From contig VZRN01011461.1 in assembly GCA_013397935.1 (NCBI GenBank), forward strand, positions 1,657,269 through 1,721,268: 64,000 nucleotides of DNA. Direction: 5' to 3'. The first letter of the stretch is position 1. Every line of letters starts with the position of its first letter. A model generated the notes under the pieces. That model was not told the origin of the DNA. It saw nothing but the letters and a program-made list of their open reading frames with translations, and made no database searches. Made by a program: the position numbers and the translations under genes. This DNA is from Dasyornis broadbenti. Taxonomy: Eukaryota > Chordata > Aves > Passeriformes > Dasyornithidae. This document shows, in pieces, positions 37,906 through 48,493 of the stretch.

Positions 37906-40900
37906 GTCTTCCATGAAGAATGGTGCTTTGCCTTTATTGTAAGAAAAAGGAGACTTTTTGCTTCATCACAGAATGTTTTCAGACATCCACAGGAAGGTTG
38001 CTGTGTCATCATTCCGCAGGTGTCTGATCAATCACTCCATTCTCCTCTGGAGAGCTCTTTGCCCTCAGGTGTGGCTGCTGGGACTAAAAAGAGGGGAAGG
38101 AGACTGGTTGGTGGTAATTTTATTGTCCCATCCAACAAAGTGTGCATTTACTACAAGGGATTGTTCTTGAGCATGCTTTTTGGGGCAAGACATGGGAATT
38201 AACTGTTAAATCCTTAAGATGCAATGGCATAACTAATTACTTGGGATGCTTGGTGACACCTTGCCCTGTTGGTGAAATGCAGAACCAGGTGTGGCACTTG
38301 CTCAGCAGTTTGCAGTAAGAGCAGATATTTCATACCAAAAGCTGTTCACTTTTTTTTGCAGCTGGGCTCTCTGGTAATCTGAATAGTGGTAAATTTGTCA
38401 CCCAGGTGATAAATTTGTTGCTCTCACTTTGATAAAATACCTTTGCACCTTGCTCTTCTTTTGGGGAAAACAATATCCCAATGCATGCTGAGGCAGTTTT
38501 ATTCACTGAGAGGAAGAGCTTTGAGTGCGACGAGGCCTTGAAGGTTTTTTTGAAGTTTGCTTCAGTATTTTGTCTGTGGTCACAAGTGCCCTGTCCACTC
38601 TCTGGTGTATTGAAGGTGGGAATTACAGAAACAATTTGAGACAGAGACCTTACAAGCCTGTGACCTCAAATAATGAAGGCATTTCTTTATATTCAGTTCT
38701 TCAGATTTGGGAGTTGGCTATAGAACGAAGACATTTCTGAATGTGTTGGTGCTGATCTAATCTAGTGTGATTCCTTCTTGTTGAGTTTAGAGGATGATCC
38801 CCTCCAAGCATCTCATGAAAAGATTTATTTAATCCTTGCGACCATTTTGTGAGATTTTGCTGAATTACAATCATTGTTTTTTCTGCTTTTGTTGAGAAGG
38901 AACTAGGGTACAAGTAGTTTAAATAACCTGCCAGAGGCAAATCTGTGACAAAATTGATTGCAGAAGCTGGCTGTCCTGAGCCCGAGTGTCTAGACTGAGA
39001 GATAGTCTTTTTTCCCCATAACAACAGAATGCTATTGCTGAATTTCATTTTGAACTGATGCTTTTGGAGCATTGAGCTTTGAATAGATTGCAGTCTCAGC
39101 TTGATTTGTGTGAATGCTGTGTTTCAGGTGTATGAATAAAAAAGAATGTTGGTGAGATACTCTGTTACCAAGGAAATTTATATATCTATACAATTTTTTT
39201 TTTTTTTTTTTTAAGAGGCAAAACTGTGCAGCTTGGTTTAACTTTCAGACACACCAGGCAGACAGAGTGAAGGTACCATCTCTTCATTCACCCCCCAGCT
39301 TGGGATACGGGCTGAGGTGACACCACACACAGTGCCAAGATGCATCTGCTCCTTTACTTTGGCACAGCTTTCATCTCTCTTCCACGGAGCAATGGGACTG
39401 AGGACTCAAAGATGGGCCATGAAAAGATGCGAGGAACATGGCAGGGGTCGACAACTCCCCGTATTATCTGTATTTATAGCAACTGTGAACGTGTTTGGCT
39501 GTGTTATTCAGCTTTACAAATGCAGGGGCCTGGGACTGTCGGGATGCAGGGGACTCCAAACTGGCCTTTGACTTGCTGGGTTGCTGAGTTTAAAGCTTGC
39601 CCTGAGAAAGCTGCAGGAAAGGAGGCAGGAGATCACAATATGGTCAAGGAATATGACTGGGAGGCAGAAGGCACTTCAGCAACTCCTTCTTCTATTCCAT
39701 CTGTAGCCAAGTTATTTATGTTTGGGGGTTTTTTTCTTGTTTTTTCCCCCACAATAAATGCAGCAGGCAAGGCCAATGGTGATCTGTGTCTAGCACAACT
39801 ACCAGCAGGCCGAAACCCCTCAGAGGCTGAGAGTGGCTCCTTGTTCCTTCAACCATCCTTGCATAAGTGTGCAGAAGATTGTGCTGAGCAGCAGAGACCT
39901 TTGGCCCCTTTCTGTGGCATATTTTCCACATGGTTTTCCTTTCCTGTCTTTTTATTTTGTCCTTTTTTCCCTCTTTTTACCATTGCCTGTGGGTAGGAGG
40001 ATCCTGCCCTACCCTGTCACACACCTGAGACAGAGCACAGACAAGGCAGGTTTTGGCATTTTCTCTCACAGACAGACAAAAATTTGTGGTGTTTTTTAGC
40101 TGGAAATGTTCTAAGAATGTTTGTGGAGTTACAATTTGGCCTTGCTGGGAAAAATGTTTGCAACCAATACTGTCCTAGTGCAATATTTGTTCAATATATT
40201 AGTCAGGTGTTGGGGGTTTTTTCTCAAATGGGGCTGTTCACGTGCCCAAATTGCTGTATTTGGTGGGGATGTTTTTGTTAAATACACAGCATATGTAGGT
40301 GAGGAACCTAGTACTTTAATAATTGTGACAATTCTCGTACCACGAGTACTTCTGGTTGTTTGGCTCTGGTACACACTTGAATATTGCAGAAAGCGCAACA
40401 GCTGTATTTGCTTTCTCTAACAATTTCTTATTTTATTTTAGAATAAAATCTGCATGGGAAGTTTCTTGTCACATTGGCACAAGGCCCTATTTAAGGCATT
40501 TGTTAGTTTTCTACCCTTCCCATGGACAGTGGTAAAACAGTTTTACTTTGCATTAATATCTTTGCCAAAAATCTGGACTGTAAACCAAAGCGATTTTAAA
40601 TTCAGGCAAAAAAGAAAGAAAGGAATTATAAATGTTCCTAAAAACTGATAGCTAAAATACTGTGCTGTATATGAGCTTTCAGTTTGATAAATACTTACTT
40701 ATGAGGTCATAAATACTCGAGGTACAAAAGGTTAATGTAGTGTGAAAGGCTGTAAAACACAGCGAGCAACCTGCTAGATCATAATGATGCATTAGCACCT
40801 TTCAGTATGAATGCTGGTGGTTATAAAAATCTTCAGCTTGAATTTATTCTGTAATACAAGAATGTAAAGCCAAAGGATCTTCCCTGTGTACTTTTACTTA

Positions 40901-41560
40901 TCTTCTCATATTTATTTCTCTTTGTAAAAAAAAAAAAAAAGGAAAAGAGGCTCTCATCTGTTCATAAACGCTTGCTGACTGAAACTGATAAAAAAAAACC
41001 CTTTTTGAGTAATCTAATTTCTCAGGAGCATGTCAAGTGTTGTCTGGGTGCTCAAAGAAAGTAATAAAATAAAGTAATACTCAGTCATTTTTTTTGTCTT
41101 CTCTGTATTAATAAGTTTCCATGAGATAAAGTAAGCAATAATGCATAAAGGAAACCAAAGTGATATAAATTCTGGGAAGCAGTAATGCAAGTTACCTTTG
41201 AAGGGAAAGAAATTCTGTACTAAAATCACAAACTGAGCATTTACTGAGTGGTAAAATTGACTTTATCATAATAAATGTAGTATTTCTCAGCCTCAGAAAT
41301 CCTCTGCAGTTTGTAATTGTCTCCAATGTGCTGATGCAGCTAATATTTCTCATTTAATATCTACCTCTGTGGAGTGTTAATTTTCATGCTTTGGTGATCA
41401 TTGCTTTTTACTAAAGCAAATTACTTCCTCTTACTGTTATATCAGAGCTCATGACAGATTAGGATAATTTTACTGTCATTAATCTTTTGAGTCCGTTCCA
41501 CTCTTTTCAATGAAGTGCCATGCTTTGGCCAGGCTAAATTGAAACACTTAATAAAATCTG

Positions 41561-41634
41561 GAATCAAATATAAAAAACTTGCAGGCTGTTGATACCTGAA
41601 TCAAATATAAAAAACTTGCAGGCTGTCGATACCT
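41561..41634. repeat. 37-bp tandem duplication
   Basis: Two adjacent 37-base copies (41561-41597 and 41598-41634), each starting GAATCAAATATAAAAAACTT, differ by one base (TTGAT versus TCGAT). A single, recent duplication. Confidence 0.95.
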
Positions 41635-42540
41635 GCTTTCATCCTTCTCTACTCTCTGGTTACAAAAGAAGTATTTTATTTTCAGTTTATTCTTTTCATA
41701 AAGTACATCTATATCTGGAGGATATTCAGTAGTTTTGGGGGACTAGACAAGGAAAACATTTAAGTGGAAATATTTGATTTAGACAAATCCATCTCTTTTT
41801 ATTATTATTTCTAGGTGTTGAAAATCTACACATTTTGTTCTCATTAAGATACAGTTTAAATTGATAGTGTTTGGATTGCACAAATACATCTTTAGGAATC
41901 TCTGTAGATGATTATTTTTAGTTGCAGACCTTATTTGAATTTGCAAGGAACACTGTGAGCAGTTGCTGTGCTGACAGAATTAGCACAAAAAACCTGTGAG
42001 AGACCAGACAGTGAAACATCTTGTAAAAGCCCTCATAATTTCTCTGAAAAGAATATATTTCTGAGAAAATGCTGAGAGGGTTTGTTTTATTTTGGAGCAA
42101 TTGGTCAAGCTAGAAATCCAAATCACAAAGCTCTGGTAGGCCAGTATACCCAGTTACAGATGTGTAAGTCATCTTCTCAAATGCTTTGTATTACAAAATA
42201 CAGGATTTTGATGAAAACAGAAAAAAATAATATACATAACCTACTTATAGTTGTATATTAGGTTATGAGCCTTTCTGTGTCGTACCTCTGGGCAGAAAGT
42301 TCGTTTGTTTATTTTATTTGTTAGGATTTTTTTGCTGTAGCAGCCTCAGAGCCTGCAGTACCCGAAAGCAGCCCCACTGCTCAGTCATTGATTGATCAGC
42401 TCCATATTTCAATGCGGCCTCTCCCCTCTTTTTTCCCCTTTTTTTGAATTAAATGTCCTCCTCATGCTACAGTAATCATGGATAGTGTTAATAGAATTGT
42501 GTGGTAGAACTTAATTAACCTTTTCTTCTTGCTTTTTATT

Positions 42541-42930
42541 TAAAGGAAATTTGAGAGGACTCAGTGGCGTGGTTCCTCATTTAATGCATCCCCCCCAATG
42601 TCTATTAAAGACTCCTCACTTGAGCGAGTCAGGTGAGGCAGGGCTGCCCATCGTCAGCTCTCAATTCATCTTCCCTCACTTGAAATGTTCACCCGACATT
42701 CTAATCAGGGGAGAGTAAAAGTGCTGAGTGTAGGTGTTAATAAATATATATTCTTCATGAATTTAGATAATCTCATAGCTGCAGCCATTAAAACATAGTG
42801 GATGGTTACGCAAATAACTGAAGGGATTTCAGATTGCACCGACCGTTTTGGGTCTCACTTCTGGAACTGCTTTCCTTTCATTTTGTAAATAATAATTAAA
42901 ACTGCTCGTGATAGTTTTTCTCTAGCTGTT
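42541..42930. promoter_or_regulatory. Candidate conserved intronic element
   Basis: A stretch without repeats or long homopolymers that mixes moderate GC content with ATTAA/TAAT-type motifs (TTCTAATCAGGGG near 42697, GTTAATAAATATA near 42736, AATAATTAAAACTG near 42890). This texture is common in vertebrate developmental enhancers. No conservation evidence is available here. Confidence 0.2.
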
Positions 42931-43194
42931 GAGTGGTCTGGAGATTAATTCCTTACCAAGATGGAAGCGAGTGGAGAGTAAAGGCTATAATTTACAATTT
43001 TAGTTTTAAATCCACTGCCAGAAGCCCAGCAAAGAGCATTTTTGACATTATTTCCCTTAGAAGCAAAACAAGGGGAAGGTGTTACAAACGTAGATGATGC
43101 TAAATGTAAATGCAATCAGGGCCATATTTCTGTAAGCCATCCTTTTATCTTTCCCTGAATGAAGTCTGTTTAAATGTTCTCAGTTCATTATATT

Positions 43195-43260
43195 TCTAAA
43201 TGAGTTTTATTCCAATTAGCTGTTAATTATTGCCATAACTTCCTCTCATATTACTGTTTG
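43195..43260. promoter_or_regulatory. Candidate homeodomain-site patch
   Basis: TTCCAATTAGCTGTTAATTATTGCC contains two TAATT cores 11 bases apart in a repeat-free context, near the element at 42541. It may be the same regulatory block. Motif evidence only. Confidence 0.2.
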
Positions 43261-44180
43261 AGTCCTGCTCACAAAGAAGATTCTTAGCTCATCCAGAATA
43301 AAGTCTGGTTTTATGGATTAAAAACCCCTGTGATTTCCTCACATTCCTGGAGCACAGTTTAGGCAGTGTAGGCTCGGTTGTCAAGCTGTTTGACCAAACC
43401 CTCTTGTCCTTAAAAAGCAGTAAATGCAGTCAGTGGATAAAGCAGAATGGAAGTTCCACACCTAGAAAAGAGCTAAAAAGAGCCATGGAATGGTTTCTTT
43501 TGAGTCTTTGTCAGATCACCAAATATTTTCTGAAACAGCATTGAAGCTAAACATAAATGCATGTCCTGAAATCACCAAAGAAATGGGAAATCTGTTTGGC
43601 TGAGCTCTTGTACAACTTAGGGAGACACATTTAGGTTTAGAAGCAGTTTCACAAAAATAACTGAAACATATTTTCTTTTTTTTTTCCTCTTCTTTTTCGG
43701 GTTTAAGTCGCCTAACCTGCATATATATTTGACTGGGATTGGCAGGGCTTTCTTTTGCAGTAGAGGTTTAAATACAATTTTTAAAAAGGGGAAAATAATT
43801 CTTCAAGTTTGATGAAAGTCTGGCTGTGGGATATCGGACACTGGCATTACTCTCACAGAGGTTGGTGACTGGTAATCTAACTCTGTGATAGAACCTTGCA
43901 AAATGATTCTCTGGTCAGGTTTCCTTAAATGATGTTGCTTCTTCCTTTTAATTGGCCAGAAATAATAGATCAGACTTTAGTTATAATTCAAGGGATGAGG
44001 TGATCATTTGAGCTTTCAGCTATTCATTTGGGAAACAAAGTGTGTGTATAGAGAGACTTCAGTTATGTTATGCAGGTGGAAAGGATACCGGAATGCAGAA
44101 AGGAATGAAAATCCCAGGAACTGACAAATGATGCAGTAGTCATGACTGCCCCAAAAAGGAATTTATTCATTTATTTATTT

Positions 44181-44296
44181 ATTTACGTGGTTATACAGTA
44201 TACTCAATTTCTGTGTCAAGAGAATTTACAAGAGCAGTACAGGAATCGTAGCTGCCCAAGTGAGCTTTAAAGGTAAAATAGTGTAACCACGTAAAT
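44181..44296. repeat. Inverted repeat, 16-bp arms
   Basis: ATTTACGTGGTTATAC (44181-44196) and GTGTAACCACGTAAAT (44281-44296) are reverse complements except for one base, around an 84-base spacer. A TTTA repeat abuts the left arm. It could be a small terminal-inverted-repeat element or a chance hairpin; no target duplication is obvious. Confidence 0.75.
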
Positions 44297-45043
44297 CAAT
44301 GCACAATGAGGAGAGCGGTGCTGCTGGAGGGCTTTCCAGTAACACCTTCATCCTTCCTCTCTGAAGGGTGCCTTGTTTGTTTGGGTTGTGGCCATGGGAT
44401 GACGGAGAGCACTGATGGGAGGAGGTGACACACAGCTCTCACTTGCTGGTTTAATAATATTGCTTTGTTGCATAAAAATTTGCTCTACATAAAGTTAATT
44501 CTGCTGCAATTCCAAGCAGAGGTGTGGAGGCTTCCATTTCTCTGTGTCTGAGAGTGTTTCTTTTGAGCCAAGTCATAGAAAACAAGGGTTTCTGTGTGTG
44601 GTGGGGGATGTTTTGGGTACCACAGAACTGCAATATTCCTGCAGGATGCTTGTGAAGGTTACCAAGCTGTGTAGATCTTGACCACATTTTGGCATGGTGA
44701 GGATTTTCATGAAGAACTAAGCACGACAGTGGGCAAGGTAAAAGGCATACCCTGATTTGATTGTTTCTGTAAATAATTTTTTAAAATGCAATGCATGCAA
44801 TAGCCCCAGTAGATGCAGGTGAAGAGTGTTGCAGAAGCTGTGTTCCAAGACAGTGAAGTGCTTCATGAAATAGCATGGGTTTGGTGAAGATGGTGGAGGA
44901 AGGGGTTAAAAGCCATGTATTTGCATATGCATAACGTGGCAAAAAAACCAAATAGGAATTAACTGAACAATACCAACAAGACCTGCACTTAGAAAGGTTA
45001 TATAGAATATTTGAAGTAGTAATCTGGGCGTATTTCAGAAAGG

Positions 45044-45250
45044 TGAGGATGAGGAGGCCCTGGCACAGGGTGCCCAGAGAAGCTGTGGCTGCCCCTGGAT
45101 CCGTGAAAGTGTCCAAGGCCAGGCTGGACGGGGCTTGGAGCAGCCTGGGACAGTGGAAGGTGTCCCTGGCCATGGCAGGGGGTGGAATGGGATGAGATTG
45201 AAGGGCCCTTCCAACCCAAACCATTCCATGATTCTGTGAAATTCTATCCC
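45044..45250 (+). mobile_element. CR1 LINE 3' end, passerine type
   Basis: Clear CR1 3' end in sense orientation: AGGGTGCCCAGAGAAGCTGTGG, GTCCAAGGCCAGGCTGGA, CTTGGAGCAGCCTGGGACAG, GGTGTCCCTGGCCATGGCAG, GGAATGGGATGAG, CCCTTCCAACCCAAACCATTCC and the terminal ATTCTGTGA/ATTCTATC repeat. It is much closer to a consensus than the other copies, so it is the youngest in the window. Strongly 5'-truncated and without coding capacity. This sequence is a main reason for calling the organism a bird. Confidence 0.95.
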
Positions 45251-46238
45251 ATTCCCACTTTGCGTAATGGAAAAAACTTCTCTTCTTAGGGGGACCTTTG
45301 CTGAACCGTGGCCTTTGCAGAGGGTTTCTTGCATATTTTGAATGTTATTATTGATGCCAGATACCGAATCAGGATAACCATTTGCATGGTTACATTTGTG
45401 AAGCCTGGTGTGTGACAATACTTTTCAGAAGAACTAATGCATGCAGAGACTGCAAGATAGGCCCAGATAGTTGCAACGAAAAACGCAGAGCTATTGCTGA
45501 CATTTTTAGATTTTTTTTTTTTTTTGTTGCAGGGGGTTTTTCATATAAGTAACAATTTCACTGATTTTTTCCCTACTTGTCCTTACTTGAAGCTTTGTTT
45601 GAAAAGTAACTCTAAATCTAGTCATTATTGTATTGCATTATCAAAGCATCAATGAGATCAATTGCAAATATTTTGTTCAGTTAGTAAAATGCTTTTTTCA
45701 GAGGAGATGTGACTTAGAGACTCCACTTGTATTTTTCTTCATATGCACCTGCAGCAGATGTGTGAACCAAATCACGTAAATCTGAGCAGCATTCTCAGCA
45801 CTGCTAGGCTGGACAGGTACAAATGAAGAATAATCCAAAGTAATCATTGAACTGGAGGGCATCAGTTTGGTCTGTAGAAACCTTACTGTTGATGGCAGTA
45901 TTCAAAGCAAAACAATCCACTTTTTGCAGTAGTGTTACATTAAAAACAGAAGCATTTTGGTAGCGAGAGCACCTTTGAGGCAGAAAAGGAGACCCAGTCT
46001 GTTGTGCAAGCATAGGATGTATTTACATCCACAATTTGCAGAGCACAACAAGAGCACGAATTGCTGTCAAGGAGGAAATTTTTGCCCATCCAAATGAATA
46101 TTTCTCCCACTCCCTTTTTAGGTTTTCTTCCTTTGCATGTTGTTTTCTCACGATATTCTGGCATTAACCTTTGTGAATGGCCCTTGTCAGGGCACTGCTG
46201 GTCCTTCCTGGGCTCCCCATCGCAGCCCTGCCTGCTGT

Positions 46239-46345
46239 GGGACCCACTGAAGGGGTCTTGGACCCTGAGCAGGACCCTGCCATGGACCCTGACCCACTGA
46301 ATGAACAGACCCTGGCCCCCTGACCTGGACCCTGACCCACTGATT
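46239..46345. repeat. Degenerate GACCCTG-rich tandem repeat
   Basis: TGGACCCTGACCCACTGA occurs at 46283-46300 and, identical, at 46326-46343 (43-base period). A related GGGACCCACTGA lies at 46239-46250, and further GGACCCTG units lie between. The tract abuts the CR1 fragment to its right. Confidence 0.75.
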
Positions 46346-46439
46346 GCTGTCCTGTCCTGACCTTGCTCCTGCTCTGTCCCTGCATCCCTGGGGTACAAGG
46401 CTGGTTGTTGTCACTGCACCCGGGCTCGCCCTGCAGGCC

Positions 46440-47030
46440 AATCCAGCAGGATCAGCTGGAGCAGGCTGTTCAGGACTGTATCCAGTTTGGTGTTGAACAC
46501 CTCCAGGGACAGAGCTCCACGAGGTCTCTGGGAAATTTGTTCTAATGTTAGATCACTCACAGAAAAAGTTTTTCCAGGCTTCTAAAAGGAATGTCCTGTA
46601 CTGCAGCCTTTGCTCGTTGCCTTTTGTTCTCTCACTGGGCACCACTGACCAGAGCCTAGCTCCTTCATCCTGACTCCCTCCCATCCGGTATTTATGCAGC
46701 CTTCTCTTTTCCAGGCTGAACAGTCCCATCTCTCTCATTCTCTCCTTGCTTGCCAGATGCTCCAGTCCCTCACATATTTTTGATTCCTATTCCATTTGGA
46801 CTCCTGCATCTTTTCCTGCAGCGCTGCTCTTCAGTCACTCACTCCCCTGCCATGGGGCTGTTCCTCTCCAAGTGCAGGGCTTTGCTGAACCTCATGAGGT
46901 TCCTCTTGCCTGTTCCTCCACCTGTCAGGGTCCCTCTGCCTGGCAGCAGAAGCCTCTGGGCTATCAGTCACCCCAGCCTGCCTGGTTTCATCTGTGAACA
47001 GCATTACTGGAGTGCCTCTGCTGAGAATTC
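46440..47030 (-). mobile_element. CR1 LINE fragment, antisense
   Basis: Antisense CR1 landmarks in order: TTGGTGTTGAACACCTCCAGGG near 46488, AAGTTTTTCCAGGCTTCT near 46566, CACTGGGCACCACTGACCAGAGCC near 46634, TTTATGCAGCCTTCTCTTTTCCAGGCTGAACAG near 46691, CAGATGCTCCAGTCCCTC near 46755, AAGTGCAGGGCTTTGCTGAACCTCATGAGGTTCC near 46870 and GTTTCATCTGTGAACAG near 46985. Both ends are eroded, and the 3' terminal repeat is missing. Several ORFs of 60-150 codons here are by-products. Confidence 0.9.
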
Positions 47031-48458
47031 AGAAGATGAAGCTGTGTCCGAGTGGCTGAGGGAGCATGGCTGTGCCATCCTGTGCTGATTCCTGAAGGGA
47101 ACTGCAGCCAGCAAAACTGCTTGAGACTATTCTGGCTAAGGGCTTCTCTGTACAGATATGGGATGAAAACAGATCTGTCTTGGCTGAGACATGTCTGGTT
47201 GCTGTGCTTGAGGATGAATAAGAGAAGAGGTCCGTTAGCAAGCTCATTGTGAAGGGGAGGAAAAGATGGGAATTAGCTTCAAACTCACAGTGCCAACAGT
47301 CCTAATTCCAGGTCGGCTGTTACAGAAGGTTTTCTTTGCCCTCTTTCTTGAGAACTTTTTCCAGGAAAGGAAATTTGATTTCAAGGTGATCCGAGTCCTG
47401 TTTCCAGTTCTTCAAAAGATGTTTCCTTAAACCTGAGGATCAATAATCGAAGCAGTTCTGCAGTGGGAGCAGCATTGTGAAGCTCAGTAACAAGCTGCAT
47501 TCACATGATCAAGCAGAATTCATCAGAACATCAGCATTCCCAGCTAGATTTGAAATTATGATTAATCCTTTAAAAATTCTTTGAACCATCCAGTACTCTT
47601 TAGATTGTTTGTTTCTTTTTTGAAGTGGGAGAAGGGAAGGACAAACAGGTGTTTGCTAAAACTTTAAACTGTCTTTCACGTGAATGAAGGAAAGGTGTTG
47701 GGTGAACTTGAAGAGAAGGATGAAAAGGAATGGTTTACACAAAGCGTAATGTTCCTTGATGTGGACTTCTCTGTCTCTGGCTGGGCCAGTGGGAAACTTC
47801 TTTTGGAGAGCAGCAGGTTCAGAGCTGCTTTTCCATTCAAAATGTCACAGCTCTTTTGTTTGCATTTGGCTGCAGCATATGAAGATATGAGAGTACCAAA
47901 CGTAACTGATACGAAAAATAAATTCAGCTATTTTCTCATGGAATTGCATTAAGTTTGAGAAATTACTATCCTGCAAGGAGCTGAACTGCTGCTTGTTAAG
48001 TTGGTGAGTACCTCAGTATAAAAAGAGCCACGTGATACAGAAAGTGTCTTTTTGTGACATGGAGAACCCTCAAATTCTTCTGAGTTTCAGAGGGTTCAAG
48101 AATTGACTCCTTGGGCAAAGATATGCAAGTGAGCAAATGGAAAGTAACAGCAGGGACCCAGCAATAGGTGAGGGGTCAAACAGAGAAAAACCTTTTATCG
48201 TGCTGTCACATTTTCTTTCTTTTCCTGAGCTGGAGCTGTAGCAATCAGCCATTCTCTCTCAGCATGAAACTCTGCTCTCACAAGTTCACTCAGCAGTTGG
48301 TTGTGTCAACACAGCTCTTACAAAAAGGGACTTTACATGCATGACATAAACCTAGTTCAGGGGGGAATTCCAGAAACTAGTGTGCATTGATTCAAGCTGA
48401 GGGTAAACAACTCATTGTAGCCAAACCTGCAAATGTTCTGTCTAAAGGCACTTCTTTC

Positions 48459-48461
<3 letters not shown>

Positions 48462-48490
<29 letters not shown>
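48462..48490. repeat. Poly(T) run of 29
   Basis: Twenty-nine T after CCCC and before AAGGAAG. No retrocopy body was recognised on the other strand. Confidence 0.9.

Positions 48491-48493
<3 letters not shown>

Noticed and set aside
37708..38202. 164-codon ORF with a Tyr-Leu-Ser-Ile repeat
   Set aside because: It is the ATCT microsatellite read in frame; the flanks show no protein-like sequence.
44781..46441. Minus-strand ORFs of 73-152 codons around 45.0-45.4 kb and 46.0-46.4 kb
   Set aside because: They cover CR1 and the GACCCTG repeat, give low-complexity peptides and lack any known domain.
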